From Thiothrix subterranea (GTDB lineage: Bacteria; Pseudomonadota; Gammaproteobacteria; Thiotrichales; Thiotrichaceae), in contig NZ_CP133217.1 of the NCBI RefSeq assembly GCF_030930995.1, positions 558,001 through 622,000 of the forward strand: a stretch of 64,000 nt of DNA, written 5' to 3'. The notes beneath the pieces are model-generated. The model was not told the DNA's origin, made no database searches, and saw only the letters and a program-made list of their open reading frames with translations. Below are positions 26,015-33,483 of the stretch, piece by piece. The position numbers and the translations under genes were made by a program. Position 1 is the first letter of the stretch, and each line of letters opens with the position of its first letter.

Positions 26015-27703
26015 TCAAAACCTGATTACTTCAACTCTCTCACTATCGGTCAACATCAACCACGCGCTGAGCTTGGGCAAAGCGGCAATCGTAGGCAATT
26101 GCAGATAACCTTGCACCTGTGCAATACCCTCCTGCTTTTTGGCCTCCCAACCCGCCGCACCGTCACCCTTTTTAGCGTATTTCAGCTCAATCAAATGCTG
26201 GTGCTTGACTGCAAACGGGCTACGCTCCAGCAACAGTACATCGGGGTATTTCTTGTCCATTTCGCGTTCGCTATGGATGAAATAAATCGGAAATTGGTAC
26301 AGCAACGTCAACAACAGGGTTTTAATGTGCTTTTCATCTAACTTGATCAAATCGCGGTTGGAAAGCCCTTGCAACACCCGTTGCATTTCCACTGCCAACG
26401 GGTGCAAATCACCTTGCAACGCCAGCGTTTCAATGGCAGCCGCCAGCGTTTGGTTGGGCAGTGTCAGTTGGTTGCGCTGTTCCAATTCCACCTTGAAATA
26501 CTGGAAATACAGCTCACGGATGACGTGGTTGGGAATAGCAAAACGGGTCTGGGTCATGGTTTCGCCACTGATCGTGACAAAGCCCATATACGCCAACAAG
26601 CTGATGAAATCGTTGCGGTCGAAGTGCTTGTCCAGTTCAAACTTGCGTTGCTGTACTGCTAATACGTCGCCAATATTGATCAGATCATCCAGCACTTGGT
26701 AGTTGGCTTCACGATTGCCAATCTGGAATAGCGCCATGATTTTGCGGTAATCGGAGGCAATATTCTCATCCAGCATCCGTTTGGGGTAGGCACAGCGCTG
26801 GCGGTTAAATTCCATAGCAAAGTACAGCACCATATCCGAATTGAAGACGGTTTCTGCGGCATCTGGGTGGAAACGGTAGCCATTATACCAATCGGTGACA
26901 TCGCTCATGACAGCATCTGCGTCTAAACCACATTGCATAGCTGTCGGTTGCAACAAACCGTGGGTCTGGGCGTGGGTAAAGCCCATCGCTGCATTGAAAT
27001 CGGCGTTAATGGAAAGGTTTTTAGCAATATTAAAGCCGCTGGTGAGGCTATCCAGCATCAATGGCGTCACTCCAGTGACGAACAGTCGGTCTAACACGCC
27101 CGTCATGGTGGCGCTTTTCAGCACTTCATAGAAGCTGCGCACGAAACCGCCCTTGCCCATGATGCTTTGGAATAATGAGAGGTCTTCCGCCAGCAGGGTG
27201 TTGGCGAAATGGTCGTATTCGTCGATCAGCAGCAGGATTTTTTGCTCCCCAAGCAGCTCCGTGAATTGCTGCATCTTATCCGCAGGAGAAACCTTTTCAC
27301 GCAGTGCCTGAATGTAGCTATCCGGGTAAGCATAACGGCGCAAGTAAGTTTGCAAATGCATTTCCACCTTGCTGGTGAAACGCTGCAAAATGGCATCGTG
27401 ACCACCATCGGTATCAATCCCACTGAAATCCATGAACAGCACTTGGTAGCTGTTTTTCAGTGGTGTGGGGTATTGCCCAATGTGGAGCTTGCCAAACAGT
27501 GCTTCAAATTCATGCTGGTGCGCGACATCGTAATAGTGCCACAGCATTGACACAAACAGGCTTTTACCAAAGCGGCGCGGGCGCAACAGGAAATGGTAGC
27601 TGCCTGCGGTTTCGAGTTTGGCAATGTAATCGGTCTTATCAATGTAGACAAAACCGCCCGTGATGACTTTTTTGAAATTGCTTTCGCCGTAAGGGATTTT
27701 CAT
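26015..27703 (-). CDS. AAA-ATPase-like / PD-(D/E)XK nuclease family protein
   Basis: A 562-residue protein of the AAA-ATPase_like plus PDDEXK_9 class. The N-terminal half has the family opening (Pro-Tyr-Gly-Glu-Ser-Asn-Phe, Ile-Asp-Lys-Thr), an ATP-binding-like stretch Arg-Pro-Arg-Arg-Phe-Gly-Lys-Ser (about 42-49) and LLIDEYD (about 157-163) as Walker B. The C-terminus carries a nuclease-like motif with Asp in Tyr-Pro-Asp-Val and Glu-Leu-Lys about 20 residues later. These genes occur in multiple copies in Bacteroidetes and some Thiotrichales. Their role is unknown, with mobile or conflict-related suggestions. It marks the left end of an accessory island next to the CbrX-like gene and is divergent from the TIR gene. 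Confidence 0.85.
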   Translation of the reverse strand: MKIPYGESNFKKVITGGFVYIDKTDYIAKLETAGSYHFLLRPRRFGKSLFVSMLWHYYDVAHQHEFEALFGKLHIGQYPTPLKNSYQVLFMDFSGIDTDGGHDAILQRFTSKVEMHLQTYLRRYAYPDSYIQALREKVSPADKMQQFTELLGEQKILLLIDEYDHFANTLLAEDLSLFQSIMGKGGFVRSFYEVLKSATMTGVLDRLFVTGVTPLMLDSLTSGFNIAKNLSINADFNAAMGFTHAQTHGLLQPTAMQCGLDADAVMSDVTDWYNGYRFHPDAAETVFNSDMVLYFAMEFNRQRCAYPKRMLDENIASDYRKIMALFQIGNREANYQVLDDLINIGDVLAVQQRKFELDKHFDRNDFISLLAYMGFVTISGETMTQTRFAIPNHVIRELYFQYFKVELEQRNQLTLPNQTLAAAIETLALQGDLHPLAVEMQRVLQGLSNRDLIKLDEKHIKTLLLTLLYQFPIYFIHSEREMDKKYPDVLLLERSPFAVKHQHLIELKYAKKGDGAAGWEAKKQEGIAQVQGYLQLPTIAALPKLSAWLMLTDSERVEVIRF

Positions 27704-27822
27704 GCTGTTGCTATCCGTCAGATGACTGTCTTGACAGTGTAGCGGATTCTAGCAACTTACTGGACTTCACAGCCCGTTACGGCTATAAAAAAGCCATTCC
27801 CCAACCACACAAGAGCTTGCTT

Positions 27823-30537
27823 GTGGCAAAAATTTTCATCAGTCATTCCAGCAAAGACAAGGCAGAAGCACTCCAGCTTATGCATTGGCTGGAAAGCCAC
27901 GGTTTTGAATCGCTATTCCTCGACTCCGATGCACGGCATGGCATTGCGGCGGGTAGCGAGTGGGAAAAAGTGCTGTACCGCGAAACCCAGCGTTCCCACG
28001 CGCTCATTTGCCTGCTCAGTGATCACTGGCTGGCTTCGCAATGGTGCGGGTTTGAATTCATGCAGGCGCGAGCCTTGGGCAAAACCATTTTCCCACTGCG
28101 TATCCAGCCCGGCTTGCAAACCACAGTGGCAGCCGACATCCAGCACCTTGACCTGACAAAAGATCGGGACGATGCGCTGCAACGCCTGCACGCCCAGCTT
28201 ACCGAACTGACCCTCACCCTTCAGCAACGCTTTGACTGGGACAAAACCCGCCCGCCGTACCCCGGTATGCTGGCGTTTGAGGCGGAAGATGCGCCGGTAT
28301 TTTTCGGGCGTGATCACGAAACCAACCAGTTGCGCGAACGCCTCAATCAGCACCGTACCCTCGGCAATGCCAGTGTATTGCTGATGCTGGCGGCTTCCGG
28401 TGCGGGCAAATCCTCACTGCTGAAAGCCGGGTTGTTGCCGCGTTTGCGCCGCGATACCCGCCACTGGCTGGTGCTGGAAGCCTTGCGCCCGGAACGCGAA
28501 CCGCTGCGCAAGCTGGCACAAGTGCTGGCAACTGCCAACGGTACACCGCAACACGCCGCTGAGCTTTACGCCCAATTGCAGGGTGAACAGGCATTGCCCG
28601 CCTTGCGTGATTACCTTGAGCAATTGCGCACCCCGAACGCCCAATGGGATGCCTCGGTGCTGCTGAGCATTGACCAAGCCGAAGAATTGTTCACCACCGC
28701 CGAACCGCCACAAACCCAAGCCCTGTTTCAACTGTTGCTGGCGGCACAACAGGCAAAACTGCCGCTGCTGACCCTGATGGCAATGCGCAGCGATTATCTG
28801 GCAGCCTTGCAAGCCCAAGTGAGTGCAACCGGCGCACTGGAAACCAGCCTGTTCGCGCTTGACCCCTTGCCGCTGGAACGGGTCAGCGACCTGATCCGTG
28901 GCCCGGCGGGTGTAGTGGGGCTGACGGTCGAAGACGGTTTGGTGACTGCCGCCACTCGCGATGCGGCTACCGCTGACGCATTGCCGCTGCTGGCGTTTGC
29001 CTTGCGCGAACTGTACGAACGTTTTGGCGCGGATGGCGACCTGACGCTGGACGAATACCACCGCCTCGGTTCTGAGCGTCTCAATCCGCTGGAAAACGCC
29101 GTGCAGCACAAAGCCAGTGCAGCCATCCAGCCCGACCGCTTGGGTGAGGCAGTACAGCAAGCTTTGCGTGATGCCTTCATCCCGCATCTGGTGCGGGTCA
29201 ATGACGCGGGCGACTACGTGCGCCAAGCGGCGGATTGGGAAGCCCTGCCTGCCGCTGCCCACCCGCTGCTGGACAAACTCACCAATGCCCGCCTGCTGGT
29301 GCAACGCAGTGTCAACGGCATCAAGCGGGTGGAAGTGGCGCACGAAGCCCTGTTGCGCCATTGGCAATTGCTCAACGGCTGGCTGCGCGAAGAACACGAC
29401 TTCCTGCTCGGCAAGCAACAACTGGAACACAGCCTGCGCGAGTGGCAACGTCTGCCGAATGCGCACAAGGACAAGGGGCTGTTGCAGGGCATTGCGCTGG
29501 AACGGGCGCGGGAATGGCTGTTTGCCAACCGCTCCGGCTTGAGCGCGGACGAACGCGCCTACATCCAGCACAGCCACCAAGCCGAAGAGCAGCGGCAACA
29601 ACGTTTGGAGGCGATGTTGCGGGAAGCCAACACCCTGATCAACTTCATCAACTTCGACCTGCGCGACAAGCTCAAACCCATCGGGCGGCTCGACATCATG
29701 CAGGACATCCAGTCACGGGTAACGGCTTATTACCGCAACCTCGGCGATAGCGTCCAAGGAGCTGAGCTGGAACGCCAACGCGCCACCAACCTGTTACAAC
29801 AAGCCGACACACTGGCAGCCCAAGGCAAACTACCGGAAGCCGAAAAGCTGTACCGCGAAGCCATTCAATCCTACGAGCAACGTGCCGACAACGACCCCAG
29901 CAATACCGACTGGCAACGCGACCTCTCCGTCAGCCTGGAAAAGATCGGCGACATCCTCACAGCGCAGGGCAAGCTCGACGACGCCAAAGCCGTGTTTGAG
30001 AAAAGCCGCACGATTGCCCAAACGCTGGCGGACAACGACCCCAGCAATGCCGGATGGCAACGCGACCTCGCCGCCAGCCTCAGCAAAATGGGGGAAGTTC
30101 TCACCGCGCAGGGCAAGCTCGACGACGCCAAAGCCGTGTTTGAGAAGGATTTGGCTATTGCCCAAACGCTGGCGGACAACGACCCCAGCAATGCCGGATG
30201 GCAACGCGACCTCGCCGCCAGCCTCAGCAAAATGGGGGAAGTTCTCACCGCGCAGGGCAAGCTCGACGACGCCAAAGCCGTGTTTGAGAAAAGCCGCGAC
30301 ATTGCCCAAACGCTGGCGGACAACGACCCCAGCAATGCTGGATGGCAAGCGGATGTGGTAGTTTCTCACGCCAAATTGATGTTTATCGCACTTGAAAAAG
30401 GCAACAAAGAAGATGCCCAGAAACACATCAAAGCGGCATTGCTGGTACTGGAACCACTGGAAAAAGCAGGCTTGTTGAACGCTTCCCAACAAGATTGGCC
30501 GGAAGATATGAGAAAGCGGTTAAAGGCACTGGAGTGA
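27823..30537 (+). CDS. TIR-STAND-TPR protein, candidate anti-phage NLR-like sensor
   Basis: About 904 residues. An N-terminal TIR domain (about 1-135) has the Phe-Ile-Ser-His-Ser-Ser-Lys-Asp box and a Glu (about 78) in Trp-Cys-Gly-Phe-Glu, where TIR NADases keep their catalytic Glu. A STAND ATPase follows: FFGRDHE entry motif, P-loop ASGAGKSS (about 191-198) and Walker B in LLSIDQAEE, then a winged-helix/helical region. A tetratricopeptide tail of four 48-residue repeats (about 688-880) closes the protein. TIR-STAND-repeat proteins are known or suspected immune sensors that oligomerise and degrade NAD+. No ATG fits the start; the GTG at 27823 (or TTG at 27817) is used with a weak ribosome site. 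It is flanked by other accessory genes and repeats. Immune function is inferred. Confidence 0.85.
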   Translation: MAKIFISHSSKDKAEALQLMHWLESHGFESLFLDSDARHGIAAGSEWEKVLYRETQRSHALICLLSDHWLASQWCGFEFMQARALGKTIFPLRIQPGLQTTVAADIQHLDLTKDRDDALQRLHAQLTELTLTLQQRFDWDKTRPPYPGMLAFEAEDAPVFFGRDHETNQLRERLNQHRTLGNASVLLMLAASGAGKSSLLKAGLLPRLRRDTRHWLVLEALRPEREPLRKLAQVLATANGTPQHAAELYAQLQGEQALPALRDYLEQLRTPNAQWDASVLLSIDQAEELFTTAEPPQTQALFQLLLAAQQAKLPLLTLMAMRSDYLAALQAQVSATGALETSLFALDPLPLERVSDLIRGPAGVVGLTVEDGLVTAATRDAATADALPLLAFALRELYERFGADGDLTLDEYHRLGSERLNPLENAVQHKASAAIQPDRLGEAVQQALRDAFIPHLVRVNDAGDYVRQAADWEALPAAAHPLLDKLTNARLLVQRSVNGIKRVEVAHEALLRHWQLLNGWLREEHDFLLGKQQLEHSLREWQRLPNAHKDKGLLQGIALERAREWLFANRSGLSADERAYIQHSHQAEEQRQQRLEAMLREANTLINFINFDLRDKLKPIGRLDIMQDIQSRVTAYYRNLGDSVQGAELERQRATNLLQQADTLAAQGKLPEAEKLYREAIQSYEQRADNDPSNTDWQRDLSVSLEKIGDILTAQGKLDDAKAVFEKSRTIAQTLADNDPSNAGWQRDLAASLSKMGEVLTAQGKLDDAKAVFEKDLAIAQTLADNDPSNAGWQRDLAASLSKMGEVLTAQGKLDDAKAVFEKSRDIAQTLADNDPSNAGWQADVVVSHAKLMFIALEKGNKEDAQKHIKAALLVLEPLEKAGLLNASQQDWPEDMRKRLKALE
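29884..30459 (+). repeat. Four 144-bp tandem TPR-coding repeats
   Basis: Units start at 29884, 30028, 30172 and 30316, exactly 144 bp (48 codons) apart. The second and third are nearly identical in DNA; the first has drifted and the fourth keeps only its first third. Each encodes Ala-Asp-Asn-Asp-Pro-Ser-Asn...Trp-Gln plus an Ala-Gln-Gly-Lys-Leu-Asp-Asp-Ala-Lys-Ala-Val-Phe helix. The near identity points to recent expansion or gene conversion in the sensor tail. Confidence 0.92.
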
Positions 30538-30551
30538 TTGCCTGAACCTAG

Positions 30552-30602
30552 CTTCGACTCCGCTCAGCCAGCGGACGTGCCGTTGCCTGAGCGGAGTCGA
30601 AG
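30552..30602. repeat. 16-bp inverted repeat after the TIR-STAND gene
   Basis: Perfect 16-bp arms (30552-30567 / 30587-30602) with a 19-bp loop start 15 bp after the stop codon. The arms contain GACTCCGCTCAG, a sequence type seen as dispersed intergenic palindromes in many genomes. No U-run follows on the plus strand, so it is a repeat element or 3'-end stabilising hairpin rather than a classical terminator. Confidence 0.85.
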
Positions 30603-30673
30603 GCAACATCCTCTTGATCGGGTGCAGCGTATAGCCAGATTTGTGAGGGTAATCGGATTTTTTCCGATTATTC

Positions 30674-31840
30674 CTACAAATCCGTCTTGGCTATGTTTTC
30701 CGGCATCAGGTATTGCGCTATCCCCTTCAAAAACGTAACAACCGGAATCACCTTAATCCCGTCCACCTCCAACACGTCATCACCACCATACAGCAGATAC
30801 GGCGTCACTTGCGGATAATCCTCACGGAAACTTTTCAGCCCACTCAAGTGTTTGCTGGAAACCTGCCGAGTGCGCTTAACCTCAATCGCATAAAACCCAT
30901 TTTCGCCGTAACAGATAATATCCACCTCAATCCCCGTCGCCGTGCGCCAGAATGACAAGTCATAGCCCCAATCGCGGTAGGCGTTCATGGCGCGAATTTC
31001 CTGCAACACCAACGATTCCAAACACACCCCCTCCAATTCTTCCGGGCTATCCAGCACACCTTTGGGGAGCACGTGGTAATAAATGCCGGTATCGAACAGG
31101 TAAAATTTGCGGTGCTGGGTCAGCTTGCGTTTGGCGCGTTTGCTGAAGACCGGCAAACGGTAGGCAATCAGCAAATCTTCAAGAATGGTGAAATAATTTT
31201 CCGCCACTTTGCGGTTAATATTGGCTTCGCGTGCCACTTCGGTGATGTTCAGCGATTCGCCTTGGGAAAAGCTGGCTATCTCCAGAAAGCGGCTGAATGC
31301 GCCGATATTGCGGGTCAAGCCCTCTTGCTGCACCTCCTGTTCCAAATAGGTCTGGAGGTAGGCTTGCAGGTAGTGTTTGGGATTGTCTTCGCTGAATACC
31401 GACGGTAGCATCCCGTAGCGTAAGGCTCGCTCCAGCACGAAATCATTGCCCACTTCCTGCACGGTCAGCGGGAAAAAGTGGTATTGCAAAGCACGCCCCG
31501 CCAGCAAGTTGACATTGCTGCGGCGCAATTTGCGGGCGCTCGAACCCGTCAATACAAAGTACAGATCCTTACGTTCCTCAATCAAACGGTGAACTTCATC
31601 CAACAAATTGGGGATTTTCTGCACTTCATCCAGCACCACCCAACCGCTGTAGTCGGACGGGATGTATTCCTCCAGCCGGTTTTCCGACCCCAACAGGCGT
31701 TGGTATAACGCTGGGCGTAGAAAATCCAGATAGATAGCATCCTTAAAATGCGTTTTCAGCCAAGTGGTTTTGCCCGTGCCGCGTGGTCCGAACAGGAAAA
31801 AACTCTTGTTGTTGGGTGGGGTAAACAGTCGGTTGTACAT
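30674..31840 (-). CDS. ATP-binding protein, AAA_14/DUF4143 family
   Basis: A 388-residue protein. An N-terminal AAA domain has the P-loop FGPRGTGKT (about 17-25), Walker B VVLDEVQKIP and sensor LTGSSARKL. A winged-helix-like region and a C-terminal DUF4143 domain follow, with a restriction-like Glu-Val-Asp-Ile...Glu-Val-Lys pattern. The family is widespread and mobile, of unknown role; toxin-antitoxin-like and defence roles have been suggested. The ATG at 31840 is chosen over a GTG 9 bp upstream. A nested palindrome (31853-31909) lies immediately upstream. The gene converges on the TIR-STAND gene. Confidence 0.87.
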   Translation of the reverse strand: MYNRLFTPPNNKSFFLFGPRGTGKTTWLKTHFKDAIYLDFLRPALYQRLLGSENRLEEYIPSDYSGWVVLDEVQKIPNLLDEVHRLIEERKDLYFVLTGSSARKLRRSNVNLLAGRALQYHFFPLTVQEVGNDFVLERALRYGMLPSVFSEDNPKHYLQAYLQTYLEQEVQQEGLTRNIGAFSRFLEIASFSQGESLNITEVAREANINRKVAENYFTILEDLLIAYRLPVFSKRAKRKLTQHRKFYLFDTGIYYHVLPKGVLDSPEELEGVCLESLVLQEIRAMNAYRDWGYDLSFWRTATGIEVDIICYGENGFYAIEVKRTRQVSSKHLSGLKSFREDYPQVTPYLLYGGDDVLEVDGIKVIPVVTFLKGIAQYLMPENIAKTDL

Positions 31841-31852
31841 CAGTATCACCGT

Positions 31853-31909
31853 AAAATGGAGTTCTTAACGCCATTTTACAATGTTTTTTGGCGTTAGCGA
31901 CTCCATTTT
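31853..31909. promoter_or_regulatory. Nested palindrome upstream of the DUF4143 gene
   Basis: Outer arms of 10 bp (31853-31862 / 31900-31909) and inner arms of 7 bp (31866-31872 / 31890-31896) share one centre, with 3-nt bulges between them. It starts 12 bp before the ATG at 31840. It could be an operator, the hairpin of a leader RNA or the end of a mobile element; only the symmetry is observed. Confidence 0.55.
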
Positions 31910-31911
31910 TC

Positions 31912-32018
31912 GTCTTGAACTGGGATTTTCAGGATTTAAGGATTAGCAAGATGGACACCCACAGACCTCTTCTCTTAATCCTAAAATCCTACGAATCCTA
32001 AAAATCCCAGTTCAAGAC
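31912..32018. repeat. MITE-like palindromic element, 107 bp
   Basis: Perfect 18-bp terminal inverted repeats (31912-31929 / 32001-32018) enclose a second, almost perfect inverted pair of AGGATT-rich segments. It sits between the DUF4143 gene and the DUF294 gene and begins 2 bp after the nested palindrome. The arms have the form 'CTTGAACTGGGATTTT', a type of dispersed AT-rich repeat I associate with Thiotrichales genomes. No coding capacity is present. Confidence 0.85.
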
Positions 32019-32044
32019 AGATACACTACCAAATCTATCAACAA

Positions 32045-33457
32045 TCACCCCCCACTCCGGTAAACCCGAAACATCCCCTGCTGCAACCGCGCCACCACCT
32101 TACAAGCACCCTTCAAATGATTACGCTCCAACGCCGACAAACTCGCCAACGGCAAGGCATTATCCGGCTTCACCCCCGCCTGCACCTGCCGTGCCTGATG
32201 CTGCAAACGCAAGCGACTGATCACTTCCAGCGCTTCCAGCAATTCCCCCACATCAGCACGGTTCAACGCCCCCGCCTCTGCCAAGGCTTGCAAGCGTTCC
32301 ACCGTATTCACGGGCGGCAAACCGTGTGCCAGTGCATACACCCTTGCCAAATCAATTACCGGCACAACCCCGCGTTTTTTCAAGTCGATGACTTTCTCGC
32401 CCGCTGCATTGCGTTCACTGGCAAAGCCACCCCAAAAATTTAGCGGAGGCTGAAAAGTTTGCGCGTTTTCTACCAGCAAATGTTGGAATAGACTGCTATT
32501 GCGGCTACGCCCCAGCAAGTCATCACGCAACCGCAGCCACAAACTGTCATCGCCATAGGTACAGCGCAGGTCGAAAAAGATGGTGGCATTCACCAAGGCT
32601 TGCGGTTCGGGGGTATCAATCCACTGGCGGAAATACTCGCGCCAGACGTGCAGCGGTTGCCGCCATTGCGGATTGCTTGCCATGATATTGCCGGGGCAAT
32701 ACACATACCCGCACGCCGCCAGCCCGTCGCTGACAAAGTGCGCCACTTGCTGGAAATAGCTGTCATGCCGTTCCGCCACGAAGCTGTCATCCAGAATCAT
32801 GGCGTTATCCTGATCGGTGTGGATGGTTTGCTCATACCGCCCCATCGAACCGGCAACGATAAAAGCGTAGGGAATGGGCGGTGCGCCAAAACGGTTTTCC
32901 GCGAGCGTCAGCAGACGATGCACAATTTCCTGCCCGACCAGACTGAGGGAATGCGCACTATCGCGGGCAGGCGTGCCGTTTTGCACCATGCGCACCAACG
33001 CAGGTGGCAAATGTTGGCTAAGGCGTGTCAAGGTTGCCACATCCGCCGCGACGTGGATGTCGCCAATCAGCCAAGCGGCGTTGTAATCGTATTGCCGCAA
33101 CAGGTCGAACGCCGACACAATCGCAAAACTGCCATCCGCCAACTGCACCAGAATATGGCGGATATTGCGCCGCGCCATCAGCAGCAGTGCGTCGGATGCG
33201 GTTTCAGAAGCCGCCACCACCAGCGGTTGATGCGTCATGATCTCGCCCACCGAGGTTGTCGGATCAAGCTCGGCAGCCAACACCCGTGTGCGCAAATCCA
33301 TATCCGTAACCACGCCTTGCAGCTTGCCAGATGCATCCAACACCAGCGCGGCACGGCTTGCCGCCTGCGTCATGCGGGCAGCTACCGTGCGGATCGTGTC
33401 ACTGCCTGCCACCGTCAGCGCAGGGCAAGCAAATTCCGTCAACTGGGCATGTAACAC
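32045..33457 (-). CDS. CBS-domain DUF294 putative nucleotidyltransferase (short paralogue)
   Basis: A 470-residue protein: two CBS motifs (about 1-125), then a DUF294 nucleotidyltransferase-like domain with GSMGRYEQTIHTDQDNA (about 205-221) and a C-terminal helical DUF294_C domain. CBS pairs usually bind adenosyl nucleotides. The domain order equals that of the gene just upstream but the N-terminal cyclic-nucleotide-binding domain is missing, so it looks like a truncated tandem duplicate. The start is GTG (33457), preceded by GGAGGAGAG. The family is frequently encoded with SLC5-type transporters or kinases and an exonuclease fusion, which lie across the island at 20566-25991. Substrate unknown. 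Confidence 0.85.
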   Translation of the reverse strand: MLHAQLTEFACPALTVAGSDTIRTVAARMTQAASRAALVLDASGKLQGVVTDMDLRTRVLAAELDPTTSVGEIMTHQPLVVAASETASDALLLMARRNIRHILVQLADGSFAIVSAFDLLRQYDYNAAWLIGDIHVAADVATLTRLSQHLPPALVRMVQNGTPARDSAHSLSLVGQEIVHRLLTLAENRFGAPPIPYAFIVAGSMGRYEQTIHTDQDNAMILDDSFVAERHDSYFQQVAHFVSDGLAACGYVYCPGNIMASNPQWRQPLHVWREYFRQWIDTPEPQALVNATIFFDLRCTYGDDSLWLRLRDDLLGRSRNSSLFQHLLVENAQTFQPPLNFWGGFASERNAAGEKVIDLKKRGVVPVIDLARVYALAHGLPPVNTVERLQALAEAGALNRADVGELLEALEVISRLRLQHQARQVQAGVKPDNALPLASLSALERNHLKGACKVVARLQQGMFRVYRSGG

Positions 33458-33483
33458 ACCAGCGGCTCTCCTCCCGTCGGGGC

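Noticed and set aside
27731-27789. TTGACA at 27731 and TATAAA at 27784 considered as a promoter for the TIR-STAND gene
   Set aside because: The two boxes are about 47 bp apart and neither has a partner at 16-18 bp spacing.
28414-29601. Long open frame on the minus strand opposite the TIR-STAND gene (395 codons)
   Set aside because: It is the complement of a GC-rich coding frame, has Gln/Arg/Cys-rich composition without domains or a ribosome site, and the plus-strand protein has clear conserved motifs.
29884-30459. Regular direct repeats considered as a CRISPR array
   Set aside because: The 144-bp units are adjacent, code for TPR helices in frame and have no spacers; no cas genes are present.
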